Position numbers and translations under genes: made by a program
Source: Candidatus Sabulitectum sp.
GTDB lineage: Bacteria; Fermentibacterota; Fermentibacteria; Fermentibacterales; JCC-6
Length of the DNA: 16,611 bases
Assembly (NCBI GenBank): GCA_029940175.1
Contig: JAOZRM010000050.1
Span: forward strand, 1-16,611
Reading direction: 5' to 3'
Notes under the pieces: generated by a model
Database searches by the model: none
The model's input: only the letters and a program-made list of their open reading frames with translations
Told to the model about the DNA's origin: nothing
Shown: in pieces, positions 7,011-14,487 of the stretch
Layout: each line of letters opens with the position of its first letter
How positions within the stretch are numbered: position 1 is the stretch's first letter

Positions 7011-7444
7011 TCTGTAACCTCAGGAACTCCCTTTTTCCATACTATCATGGTGCCCGGTAGAGTGTGTGAAAAGTAGATCATGCTTGCTACAAGTGGCATT
7101 GAGATGGTGTACTGCGGGCAGATGTTCATCCGACCAATAAGAGAGAGAGCAAACATTATTAAAAGACAGATAACCGCAAACCATCCATAGGATTCACTCA
7201 GTGCCCAGTGGGTGAGAGCTAACTCACGTTCGTCAAGATCTTTAGATTTAGAGTGGGTAAGTTTCCATATTCCAGACTTCTTGTGAAGAGGAACGAATGT
7301 TAGAGCCACAATCAATACACATGAAATTCCAATTGCGTCGTAGATGTGCGACGCAGCTCTACCTCTGTAGACAAAGTAGAATGTGACATTCATGATGATC
7401 AGGGCTGCATAGTTCACTACTGCCAGCATTTTTAGGTTCTTCAT
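7007..7444 (-). CDS. Four-helix membrane protein paired with the XRE regulator (DUF2178-like)
   Basis: This 145-residue integral membrane protein has predicted helices at about residues 6-26, 37-54, 87-107 and 114-137. Between helices 2 and 3 is a cytoplasmic loop with LTHSKSKDLDERELALTHWA. The DER-type acidic/basic motif in this loop, the size, and the coupled XRE gene resemble the DUF2178 group of uncharacterised membrane proteins; I am not certain of the family. The start is supported by AAGGAG (7457-7452) seven bases upstream. It is the first gene of a two-gene unit with its own promoter at 7484-7512. A role in sensing membrane or envelope state for the regulator is conceivable, but that is inference from the pairing alone. 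Confidence 0.78.
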   Translation of the reverse strand: MKNLKMLAVVNYAALIIMNVTFYFVYRGRAASHIYDAIGISCVLIVALTFVPLHKKSGIWKLTHSKSKDLDERELALTHWALSESYGWFAVICLLIMFALSLIGRMNICPQYTISMPLVASMIYFSHTLPGTMIVWKKGVPEVTE

Positions 7445-7483
7445 TGATCTGCTCCTTGCGTATGAAAATTAGAGACTGTTGTA

Positions 7484-7512
7484 AATATACGCAAAATGTT
7501 GCAAGCAGGCAA
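7484..7512 (-). promoter_or_regulatory. Promoter of the membrane protein/XRE operon
   Basis: On the minus strand, TTGCCT (7512-7507) and TATATT (7489-7484, five of six matches) are separated by exactly 17 bases. The start codon at 7444 lies about 40 bases downstream of the -10. The lipoprotein gene just upstream on the same strand ends at 7548, so this promoter makes the pair an independent unit. Confidence 0.6.
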
Positions 7513-7513
7513 C
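7498..7513. promoter_or_regulatory. Inverted repeat over the -35 box, candidate XRE operator
   Basis: GTTGCAAGCAGGCAAC is a 5-base inverted repeat (GTTGC and GCAAC) with a 6-base centre. It covers the -35 hexamer of the operon encoding the XRE regulator, the expected place for an autoregulatory site. The repeat is short and could arise by chance. Confidence 0.4.
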
Positions 7514-7547
7514 AGGATGAGTGTTGCTGTATCCGGTTCTTGTCTGT

Positions 7548-8093
7548 TTAAAAGAATCTCTGCTCTGTCTGCTCAATGAGGTGCGTCAGGTGCCAGATGC
7601 CTGTGCTGTCCGGTTTGCAGACCAGGATGAATTCTCCATTTTGTATGAAGCCCGTGTACCCCTGGTCTGGATCAAAGTTGTGGCACTTTAGCTGATAACT
7701 TCTGGGATATGCCAGGGATTCACCTGAAGGATCATCGGGCCATGTGTACTGCTCCTCTCCTTCCAGATACAGCTCACAGCATTCGTACCCGGAGAAGTAT
7801 CCCTCTGCAATGGACAGTTCAATGTCGTAGTCCCAGGTGCTGTCAATGACTCCGTCACCGTTGTAGTCGTCCCAGTCTTCCTCCAGGAGATGGTGCAGGA
7901 ACCCCTTATCCAGAGTTACTGCAAGAAGAGCTGCGTCTCTGGTGTTGTAGGCATACTCGTAATTATCAATTACTTTCCATCCTTCGTTCACTGGGTCATG
8001 GGGAAGTACTGGTGTAATTATGCCCGCTGCATTACTACCGCATGCCGCTAGAATCAGAGATATTGTGACGAGTACCGTGGCTGCTTTCAGCAT
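7548..8093 (-). CDS. Lipoprotein with an NTF2/SnoaL-like domain
   Basis: This 181-residue protein begins MLKAATVLVTISLILAACGS, with a canonical LAAC lipobox and acylated cysteine 18. The mature part, from EGWKVIDNYEYAYNTRDAAL through LDKGFLHHLLEEDW to a C-terminal GIWHLTHLIEQ, has the helix-then-sheet layout of NTF2/SnoaL-like lipoproteins. A DYNGDGVID segment at residues 76-84 looks like a calcium-binding loop inserted after the helical part. The start is well supported by GGAGG upstream of the ATG at 8093. The first 59 bases overlap the 3' end of the CPBP protease gene in another frame, so translation is probably coupled. It is likely a periplasm-facing lipoprotein; substrate or partner unknown. 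Confidence 0.82.
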   Translation of the reverse strand: MLKAATVLVTISLILAACGSNAAGIITPVLPHDPVNEGWKVIDNYEYAYNTRDAALLAVTLDKGFLHHLLEEDWDDYNGDGVIDSTWDYDIELSIAEGYFSGYECCELYLEGEEQYTWPDDPSGESLAYPRSYQLKCHNFDPDQGYTGFIQNGEFILVCKPDSTGIWHLTHLIEQTEQRFF

Positions 8094-8934
8094 TGTTCCT
8101 CCAGCTGGGTGGCTTAAACCCGTTATTCTTTCTCAGATGATGGATCAGGATCGCACTTGAGATAATAGTGATAACAATGGCAGGAGTTCCAGCCTCTATT
8201 CCGAAAGAGCCTCCGGTGAGCCATGCAGGCCCTTCCAGATTGGCTTTGAAGAGGCTTTGAGCTTCAGTTCCAGAGACTGCAATGTCAAAAATACCTCCCA
8301 TGGTGAAGTTCCAGGCAAAGTGCAGTGCAGAAACCACCCAGAGATTTCTGGTGGCCATGTATACCAGGGACATCAGAATGCCGAACTCAAGACCTACAGC
8401 AACGCTGGACCACAAAGTCGCATTGGGGTTTGTTGCGTGGGTAAGAGCACCTTCAACGGCTACAATGAGAAGGGCAATAAGGCTTCCTGCCCATTTTTCC
8501 ACAAGCCTGAAGATCACTCCACGAGTAAGCATCTCTTCAATGAATCCCACGATAATCATTAATAGAATGTACTTGATCACTGTACCTGAAGGTTGAATAC
8601 CCAGAATGGTGTAGTTACCGGTTATGGCCAGTATGGCTACTTGAAGGACAATGAGTCCGGAACCAATTGCTAAACCCAGTAGAACTTTTCTCTTCCACTG
8701 CTTTGCATCATACTCCCACATGGGGCAGTACTCAAACTTTTTCAGATACAAACGGTAAAAATATGTAGTTAACAGAATGAAGAATGAGACCTGTATAAAC
8801 CTGCCCGGTATCGTATCAAGGATCCCGGCAGTTCTCAGGAGAAGCTTTGCTCCTATGGCTCCAAGGCATCCAAATCCGACAAAGACCAGCGCTATCAGTA
8901 ATAGAAATAAAGGGTGTCTCTGCTTTGTACTCAT
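8035..8934 (-). CDS. CPBP-family intramembrane glutamic-type protease
   Basis: This 299-residue multi-helix membrane protein belongs to the CPBP (CAAX protease and bacteriocin-processing, Abi) family, related to Rce1. Motif 1 is FIEEMLTRG (E133, E134, R138), motif 2 is represented by EGALTHATNP (H166), and motif 3 by ALHFAWNF (H205, N209). These supply the catalytic glutamate and the histidines/asparagine of the active site. The phenylalanine usually found before motif 2 is not obvious. A hydrophilic C-terminal tail follows (KPPSWRNNAESS). I chose the ATG at 8934 because AGGAGC lies upstream; a GTG/ATG extension to 8979 has no support. Bacterial members cleave prenylated or peptide substrates or act in bacteriocin self-protection; the substrate here is unknown. 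It overlaps the lipoprotein gene, which could be a partner. Confidence 0.9.
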   Translation of the reverse strand: MSTKQRHPLFLLLIALVFVGFGCLGAIGAKLLLRTAGILDTIPGRFIQVSFFILLTTYFYRLYLKKFEYCPMWEYDAKQWKRKVLLGLAIGSGLIVLQVAILAITGNYTILGIQPSGTVIKYILLMIIVGFIEEMLTRGVIFRLVEKWAGSLIALLIVAVEGALTHATNPNATLWSSVAVGLEFGILMSLVYMATRNLWVVSALHFAWNFTMGGIFDIAVSGTEAQSLFKANLEGPAWLTGGSFGIEAGTPAIVITIISSAILIHHLRKNNGFKPPSWRNNAESSHGTRHNISDSSGMR

Positions 8935-9033
8935 TTTGCTCCTGTCTGGTGTGTTTACTGAAGGACAGACTGCAGGCATCCTGTGTTACAACTCAACATT
9001 CTTAAGAGATCTTATGTTTTGCAGGAATATGAC

Positions 9034-9546
9034 TCAGTTTATGGAAACCGCTTCGCTGAGTATCCATCCCTGAACATCTTCTTCCAGCGGGCTGTCATAC
9101 AAATCAACCTTGAACCAGGTTGCAGTTATGCCAATGATTGCTGCAGCAGAGTTGGAGGGAATGATTGCCAGCGGGGTTGAAGTGGTGTCCTGATCAGGGT
9201 AGACAGGGGTATCCATCTGGGTCATTGCATATGAAACATCCAGTTTCGGAGCCCATATAACGGTAAGTGAGTCTGTTGCCACGCTGCTGTCCGGTGGTAG
9301 CCATCTGTACCGGAAGCTGCATGTGTTGGCGGCCTGAGCTACTCCTGGTTCGAAGCCCAGCCATCCGGATGCAGTGATCACTTCCAGTGTGACAGTTTCC
9401 CCTGGCAGGAGCTGCGACCAGATCTCGGAACGGGAATTCGGTCTTGAATAAACATCCAGTGAGTCAAGGGATTCGAATGCAGCAGGTGAGGCCGATACAG
9501 AGGAAATGGTGATGGCCAGAAGTGAGAAAATTACGTGAAATCTCAT
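9034..9546 (-). CDS. Exported protein with two SH3-like domains
   Basis: This 170-residue protein has a signal peptide, MRFHVIFSLLAITISSVSAS. Two beta-rich modules follow. The first spans about residues 29-84, with DVYSRPNSRSEIWSQLLPGE and TASGWLGF, the layout of a bacterial SH3 (SH3b) domain. The second, about residues 104-170, contains MDTPVYPDQDTTSTPLAIIP and TATWFKVDLY, ending GWILSEAV, again SH3-like. SH3b domains commonly bind cell-wall or other periplasmic polymers; no enzymatic motif is visible. The ATG at 9546 is preceded by AAAGGTGG. The gene is followed by the CPBP protease gene after 99 bases with no evident terminator or clear promoter, so it may head a three-gene unit. It diverges from the glycosyltransferase operon. 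Confidence 0.82.
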   Translation of the reverse strand: MRFHVIFSLLAITISSVSASPAAFESLDSLDVYSRPNSRSEIWSQLLPGETVTLEVITASGWLGFEPGVAQAANTCSFRYRWLPPDSSVATDSLTVIWAPKLDVSYAMTQMDTPVYPDQDTTSTPLAIIPSNSAAAIIGITATWFKVDLYDSPLEEDVQGWILSEAVSIN

Positions 9547-9572
9547 AAAACCACCTTTCAGTTTTGTATTGT

Positions 9573-9601
9573 AATGTAATTCCTTTTACAGGTCCTGGCA
9601 A
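9573..9601 (-). promoter_or_regulatory. Promoter of the SH3-like/CPBP/lipoprotein unit
   Basis: On the minus strand, TTGCCA (9601-9596) and TACATT (9578-9573) are spaced 17 bases. The start codon at 9546 lies 26 bases downstream of the -10. It lies in the 201-base region shared with the divergent operon starting at 9748, for which I see no comparably good promoter. Confidence 0.5.
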
Positions 9602-9747
9602 AGAAGCCTTTACCTGAGAGGGAAAATATGCGATTATTGCCGGATAGAAATAACGCTGACAGGATGGGGGATGATGAGAGCTAAACTGGTGTATTGCAGT
9701 TATGGATATGAGCCCCATTCGCTGTATTTCCCCTCTGGAAACTGAAT

Positions 9748-11061
9748 ATGACCACAGTTGAAACAGCTACATGCTCAGTAAACCGATACCTTGCTCCACT
9801 GCTTCCACGGGCTGTTCTTGTGGTATTCGCTGTGGTTCTTCTTCCCAGATTTCTTTTGTTCTTTTATCTCGATGGTGAACTTCCTCAGCCGGTGAGAGAT
9901 CAAGCATTGTACATACATACTGCAGGCCAGATAGCTACTGGTCATGGTTTTTCATTTTCAAGTGACCTCGGGCTGATGAAGAATCTCAGGAATGCAGATG
10001 ACAGTCCTCAACAGCACTGGACCGGGAGTTCCGACTACATGTTTGGTCTTGCTCCTGTGGACACCCCCACTGCTGTAATGGAACCTGGTTATCCGGTGCT
10101 TCTTGCTTTCTTCTTCTCCCTTTTCGGAGCGGTAAGTGGATCGGTCTTTTCTTTAAACCTTCTTTTTGCTCTTGGTGGGGCTTTTGCAGTAAGAAAACTT
10201 GTAATGGATGTCTGGGGGGCTGAGTCAGGACTCATGGCTGCAATTCTCTGGTCCCTGTATCCACCTTTCGTGTACTACTCAGCCTATGCAATGACTGAAA
10301 CCGCTCATTTTGCTCTGTTGATAATATCTTCCATGCTTATTCTTTCTGCGGGGAGAGGTGAAAGCAAGGGTTTTCTTGCTGGACTTGTTACTGGTGCATT
10401 TTTCCTGATCCGGGCGACTGCCCTGTTCCTTGTTCCACTTCAACTTCTTTATCTTGCCTGGAGAAGGCGATGGAGGTCACTTCTTTTTCTCTCTGCTGGT
10501 TTTGTTGTGGCGGTTTCTCCCTGGGTGGTAAGAAACTGGATATCTCTGGGAGAACCGGTACTAATGCCTACGAAGGGCTCACTTAACATGTGGATGAGGA
10601 ACAATCCAGAGGTTCTTGCTCTTGAAGGTATTTTTGTACCTGCGGATATTCCCGTTAATAATCTTTCAATGCTGGAGTATCCTTCCACTGATTCCATTTC
10701 GGGTGAGCTGGAAAGAAGCGGAGCACTGGGAGAATCAGCCCGTAATTACATGTTGAGCAATCCTCGACTAATGCTATGGCTTTCCTGGAACCGTGCTATT
10801 GAATTTCTAGCACCGGGAGGCAGTACTCTTGGCTCCAGAGGGATGCTGGCCGGCCTGCTGATCTATCCTCTGATGTTGTTTGGAGGGATTGGTCTATGGC
10901 GAAATCGATCTCATCCTGAAATACTATTTCTCATTGCTCTTTTTGTTTTGTATCTTCTGATGCATGCTATGGCACATGGGGGTGTCAGATACAGACTACC
11001 GGTAGATTCAGTATTCCTGGTGGGGGTCGCACTTGTAACATGTTGTGAGAAGAGGAAATAG
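9748..11061 (+). CDS. GT39/ArnT-like membrane glycosyltransferase (GT-C fold)
   Basis: This 437-residue polytopic membrane protein resembles the PMT/ArnT (GT39-like) enzymes that transfer sugars from polyprenyl-phosphate donors on the periplasmic side. After the first helix (residues 20-42) comes VRDQALYIHT with aspartate 51 at the place of the catalytic acidic residue of GT-C enzymes. EPGYPVLLAF (112-121) and AMTETAHFAL with glutamate 184 follow, then PWVVRN (259-264) near the start of the soluble C-terminal segment. Alternating hydrophobic helices run to the end (GVRYRLPVDSVFLVGVAL). The ATG at 9748 has GGAAAC upstream, a modest binding site. Its TAG shares one base with the GTG of the next gene, making this the first gene of a tight six-gene operon. 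It probably glycosylates a lipid or glycolipid made by the operon. Donor and acceptor are unknown. Confidence 0.85.
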   Translation: MTTVETATCSVNRYLAPLLPRAVLVVFAVVLLPRFLLFFYLDGELPQPVRDQALYIHTAGQIATGHGFSFSSDLGLMKNLRNADDSPQQHWTGSSDYMFGLAPVDTPTAVMEPGYPVLLAFFFSLFGAVSGSVFSLNLLFALGGAFAVRKLVMDVWGAESGLMAAILWSLYPPFVYYSAYAMTETAHFALLIISSMLILSAGRGESKGFLAGLVTGAFFLIRATALFLVPLQLLYLAWRRRWRSLLFLSAGFVVAVSPWVVRNWISLGEPVLMPTKGSLNMWMRNNPEVLALEGIFVPADIPVNNLSMLEYPSTDSISGELERSGALGESARNYMLSNPRLMLWLSWNRAIEFLAPGGSTLGSRGMLAGLLIYPLMLFGGIGLWRNRSHPEILFLIALFVLYLLMHAMAHGGVRYRLPVDSVFLVGVALVTCCEKRK

Positions 11062-12434
11062 TGAACAAGTTGAAGAGAATCCTGTTTGTTTTCCCTGAAA
11101 CTCGATATCCTTCGGGACAGCCACCACTTGGAATAGCCATGCTCTCTGCTGTGGCAAAGCAGTGCGGTGTTGAAACTCTGCTCTGTGACATGTCTTTTCA
11201 GAAGAAGCCGTTTGAGCATCTTCGTACATTATTGAGTGAGTTCAAGCCGGATGCAGTTTCAATTACTGTAGTAACCCCCCAGATCAGAGCCACTCTTACC
11301 GCCTGCGAGGTTGTCCGAAAATTTGCACCAGATGCATACCTGATGATCGGAGGTCCTCACGCCACGGTACTTCCAGTAGAAACCCTTGAAACCTCCGGTG
11401 CTGATATTGTCTATTCCGGCGAGGGAGAAATAGCATTTAAAAAGCTTATTGACGGCACCGATCCCGAGACAATTTCAGGTGCATGTTTTATGAAAAATGG
11501 AGAGGCAGTGTTGATTCCAGGTAAATTGCTTGTTGAAGATCTGGATTCACTTCCCATGCCTGACAGAGATATATTTGATATGGATAAGTATTTCAGCACC
11601 TGGTATTCAATGGACAGGGTAGATTCCGGGCTCAAGGGAACAACAATTATGGGCACCCGGGGATGTCCTTATGTATGTACATTCTGTCAGCCCACGCTTT
11701 CAGAAATATTCGGTAAGAAGATGCGTAAGAGATCTCCTGATTCTCTTGTTCAGGAGCTTAAATTTCTGGTGGAAAAGTATTCAATCGATGCCTTCATGTT
11801 TGAGGATTCCACATTCATTGTGGATCATCAGTGGGTTACCGAGATCTGTTCTCTCATGAACAGCGAGGGCTTGAAACTCAAGTGGTGTTGCAATGTCCGG
11901 GCTGACCTTCTTACAGAGGAGCTTCTTGATACTATGGTCGATGCCGGTCTCTCCAAGGTGAACATGGGAGTTGAATCTGCTTCACAGCGGGTTCTTGATG
12001 ACATTTACAGAAAGGGAATCACCGTAGAAGGAGTAAGAAAAGCTCTTCGAATGTGCTTATCCAGAGGAATATTTGTTCAGGGATATTTCATGCTTGGAGC
12101 TCCGGGAGAAACCATTGAGGAGATGAAGCAGACCATAGCATTTGCAGCCAGAGAGCCGTTCAATGATGCACTTTTTGATATAACTACACCATTTCCTCAT
12201 ACAGAACTCTGGGAGATGTCAAAAGAGCTTATCAATGCTGATTATTCCGAGTTCGACTGTTTTCATAAAAGCGTTTACACCCTTGATGGCATCACACCAC
12301 AGCAGATAGAGAAGCTGAAAAGGAATGCATTCTGGAAATTTTATGCCCATCCGGCTAGAATATTAAAGACGGTTCGCACAGTTCTGGGACCTCGTAACTT
12401 CAAAAGAACTATGTTGAAGGTGAGGAGAGTATGA
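11061..12434 (+). CDS. B12-binding-type radical SAM enzyme
   Basis: This 457-residue enzyme has an N-terminal cobalamin-binding-like Rossmann domain (residues 4-130), with FVFPETRYPSGQPPLGIAML, IGGPHATVLP and VYSGEGE. The radical SAM barrel follows. The iron-sulfur cysteines are C202, C206 and C209 in RGCPYVCTFC. Conserved later parts include FMFEDSTF, NVRADLL, GVESASQRVLDD and GYFMLGAPGET. The domain order matches the B12-dependent radical SAM class that performs methylations and ring rearrangements; a histidine-containing cobalamin motif is not obvious, so cobalamin may bind base-off. It starts with GTG at 11061, one base overlapping the previous stop, with AGAGGAAA as binding site. Its TGA overlaps the deacetylase ATG. 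It probably modifies the sugar or lipid handled by the neighbouring glycosyltransferases; the exact chemistry is unknown. Confidence 0.9.
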   Translation: MNKLKRILFVFPETRYPSGQPPLGIAMLSAVAKQCGVETLLCDMSFQKKPFEHLRTLLSEFKPDAVSITVVTPQIRATLTACEVVRKFAPDAYLMIGGPHATVLPVETLETSGADIVYSGEGEIAFKKLIDGTDPETISGACFMKNGEAVLIPGKLLVEDLDSLPMPDRDIFDMDKYFSTWYSMDRVDSGLKGTTIMGTRGCPYVCTFCQPTLSEIFGKKMRKRSPDSLVQELKFLVEKYSIDAFMFEDSTFIVDHQWVTEICSLMNSEGLKLKWCCNVRADLLTEELLDTMVDAGLSKVNMGVESASQRVLDDIYRKGITVEGVRKALRMCLSRGIFVQGYFMLGAPGETIEEMKQTIAFAAREPFNDALFDITTPFPHTELWEMSKELINADYSEFDCFHKSVYTLDGITPQQIEKLKRNAFWKFYAHPARILKTVRTVLGPRNFKRTMLKVRRV

Positions 12435-13162
12435 GAGAAGTTATAGTTACTATTGATGATGGAGGTATGCATCCAGCTGTTAACGCAGCAATCCAGAGAT
12501 GTATTGAGACTGGAAGCGTGAACAGAGTAAGTATCATGGCAACAGGTGCTAGTTTTGCAGAGGCAAGCATGATGGCCATGATGGGGGGTGTTCGAGTTGC
12601 TGCTCATCTTGACTGCATCCAGGGTCCATTCTTACTGAAAGAAAGCAAGTTTCCTGAATCTTTCGCAGCATGGCTCAAATCCGGAGATTCACTTGCGGAC
12701 GCGGTAAAGAAGGAATGGTCCGCTCAGATCGAGACTATCCTTTCAACCGGTGGTGTGGTTACTGCCCTGGACAGCCATCAGCATCTGCATAATCTGCCTG
12801 CTTTGCAGGAGGTAATTACATCTCTGGCAAGTGAGTACGGCGTCAGAACAGTCAGATCTGCGGTTTTGCCTGACAAAATGATGCGATTCCCATCAGGACT
12901 CAAATTGAATTCACTTGGGTGCGACCTCAAAGAAATACTTGAAACCAAGGGGCTCGTAACATCTGACAGGATGCTGGGATTCGGAAAAGCAGGAAAGATC
13001 AATAAGAAGTATTTGAAAAAATTCACGTCTCTCTGCAGCGAGGGAACTACTGAGGTCGTGATGCACCCGGCAACTGAGAATGTATGGTCCTCCGGACAAC
13101 CCGGGGAACTCGAACTTATGACTTCTGAATGGTTCGGTGACTGGTGCAGAGGAAAAAATTAG
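12431..13162 (+). CDS. YdjC/ChbG-family carbohydrate deacetylase (HpnK-like)
   Basis: This 243-residue protein has the metal-site pattern of the YdjC family, which removes N-acetyl groups from amino sugars. It opens VIVTIDDGGMHPAVNAAIQR with aspartates 9 and 10, continues with AAHLDCIQGP (H59) and LDSHQHLHNLP (D114, H116, H118, H120), and ends with VMHPA (H212). These are the metal ligands and catalytic residues expected. Members include ChbG (chitooligosaccharides) and HpnK, which deacetylates the GlcNAc on a hopanoid lipid. Length is typical to slightly short. The ATG at 12431 overlaps the radical SAM stop as ATGA, with GAGGAG just upstream. Sitting in an operon of lipid-linked sugar genes, it most likely deacetylates a membrane-linked GlcNAc-type sugar rather than a soluble oligosaccharide. 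That is inference. Confidence 0.85.
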   Translation: MREVIVTIDDGGMHPAVNAAIQRCIETGSVNRVSIMATGASFAEASMMAMMGGVRVAAHLDCIQGPFLLKESKFPESFAAWLKSGDSLADAVKKEWSAQIETILSTGGVVTALDSHQHLHNLPALQEVITSLASEYGVRTVRSAVLPDKMMRFPSGLKLNSLGCDLKEILETKGLVTSDRMLGFGKAGKINKKYLKKFTSLCSEGTTEVVMHPATENVWSSGQPGELELMTSEWFGDWCRGKN

Positions 13163-14487
13163 AACTTTACATTATTCTGCTGGCTGTTTTTGCAAGACTT
13201 GCAGTTTTTTATCTTGCTGCCAATGATTTCTTTCTTGTTGGGGAGGGGCAGGTTCAAGCCAATCTTGCAGAGAACATTGTCTCGGGCCGAGGGTTCATGT
13301 TATCAGAATCCATGTTTCACGATCCAGACCCGAGACGTAATGCAAGTCTTGCGTTCTTCAGGGAAACAGGCGGGTTTTACGGAGCCTTGATACCGGAGCA
13401 GCCCACTACCTTTCTGGTTCCAGGTTACGCATTATTCGAGGCGCTCATATTCTTGATTACCTCTCCGGGCAATCTTCTTGCTGTCATTGGGGTTCAACTC
13501 GCACTGGGTTTGCTCACCGTTTTTCTTGGATTGCGTCTGGCTTCGCGATTTCTCTCGGGAAAGTGGTTTATTGCAGCCGGTATATTCATGGCTCTTGATC
13601 CCTTCGAACTGTACTACCAGGCGATCCCGGCAACACAAGCTCTCTTTTCGCTCCTGTTCATGGCAGGATTACTTCTATCCATTCGTTTTCTTGAGAAACC
13701 GGATATTTCCCGTGGGATCTTTACGGGAATTCTCTGGGCAGTAACTTTCCTTGTAAGACCTGCAGCCCTTCCCATGATAATCTGGCTTGCTGTGATTGTA
13801 CTCATAGCATGGAAATGCTCAAGGAAAGTAATTCCCGCTGTTCTTCTTCTTGCTGTTTCATTCGGGGTAATACTTGCTCCCTGGGTTATTCGAAACAGGA
13901 ATACCATGGGACGATATCAGCTTCTTCCCCTGCAGGGCGGGGTACAGATGTGGGAATACAACGGGAAAATATTTACTGATGCATTTCTTGATGAAGCGGA
14001 GGGCGCAAAGCTTCTTTACGGACCGGTGAGAAATGTCTGGTTGAGGAGACTTAACAAGCCGGATCTGGCTGAATTTCCTGATTTCTCCGATGAAACGGAA
14101 TTTCAGCGGGACAGTATTCTGTACCTGCGTCAGAATGAGTTCATCATGTCAAACCCCGGTATGTTCAGCCACCTGGTTGCATGCAGATTTGTGGAATTTT
14201 TTAAACCCTTCCCGTTAAATCGTTTTTCACCGGCGCATACTGCCCTGGGACTGTTATCGTTTTTCTGGATTGGAGTGTTCTTTCTTGCCGGCGTGATACT
14301 TCTGCTGCGTAAAGGCTGGCCGGGGGTGTTTATGTCCGGTGTGATCGCAGGATACATCCTTATGCACCTTCTTACCGCATCCGGAACGCCTCACAGAGTC
14401 GCCCTTGATATTCCGCTGGTGATCGTTTCACTTACGGCAGTTAAGTACTCCTATGAAAGGCTTAGAGCCGGAAAAGTTTCAGCGTGA
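13144..14487 (+). CDS. Second GT39/ArnT-like membrane protein, with altered acidic positions
   Basis: This 447-residue polytopic protein is a diverged paralogue of the one at 9748. Shared landmarks include SGRGF (47-51, compare TGHGF), VPGYALFEAL (92-101), LDPFELYYQA (151-160), LVRPAAL (203-209) and APWVIRN (245-251). In the paralogue, the first acidic site is VRDQALY with aspartate 51; here the aligned residue is glutamate 34 in VGEGQVQANL. The second, TE184 there, is TQ165 here. Either the chemistry differs or this copy is non-catalytic. A soluble segment (SLNKPDLAEF-like region near residues 295-330) lies before the last helices. The GTG at 13144 overlaps the deacetylase by 19 bases and has a weak binding site, so the start is less certain; no ATG occurs early in the frame. 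Its TGA overlaps the next GTG as GTGA. Confidence 0.8.
   Translation: MQRKKLELYIILLAVFARLAVFYLAANDFFLVGEGQVQANLAENIVSGRGFMLSESMFHDPDPRRNASLAFFRETGGFYGALIPEQPTTFLVPGYALFEALIFLITSPGNLLAVIGVQLALGLLTVFLGLRLASRFLSGKWFIAAGIFMALDPFELYYQAIPATQALFSLLFMAGLLLSIRFLEKPDISRGIFTGILWAVTFLVRPAALPMIIWLAVIVLIAWKCSRKVIPAVLLLAVSFGVILAPWVIRNRNTMGRYQLLPLQGGVQMWEYNGKIFTDAFLDEAEGAKLLYGPVRNVWLRRLNKPDLAEFPDFSDETEFQRDSILYLRQNEFIMSNPGMFSHLVACRFVEFFKPFPLNRFSPAHTALGLLSFFWIGVFFLAGVILLLRKGWPGVFMSGVIAGYILMHLLTASGTPHRVALDIPLVIVSLTAVKYSYERLRAGKVSA

Noticed and set aside
9602..9747. Promoter of the sugar operon
   Set aside because: The best candidate (TTTACC with GATTAT, 17-base spacing) matches poorly, so I do not list it as a feature.
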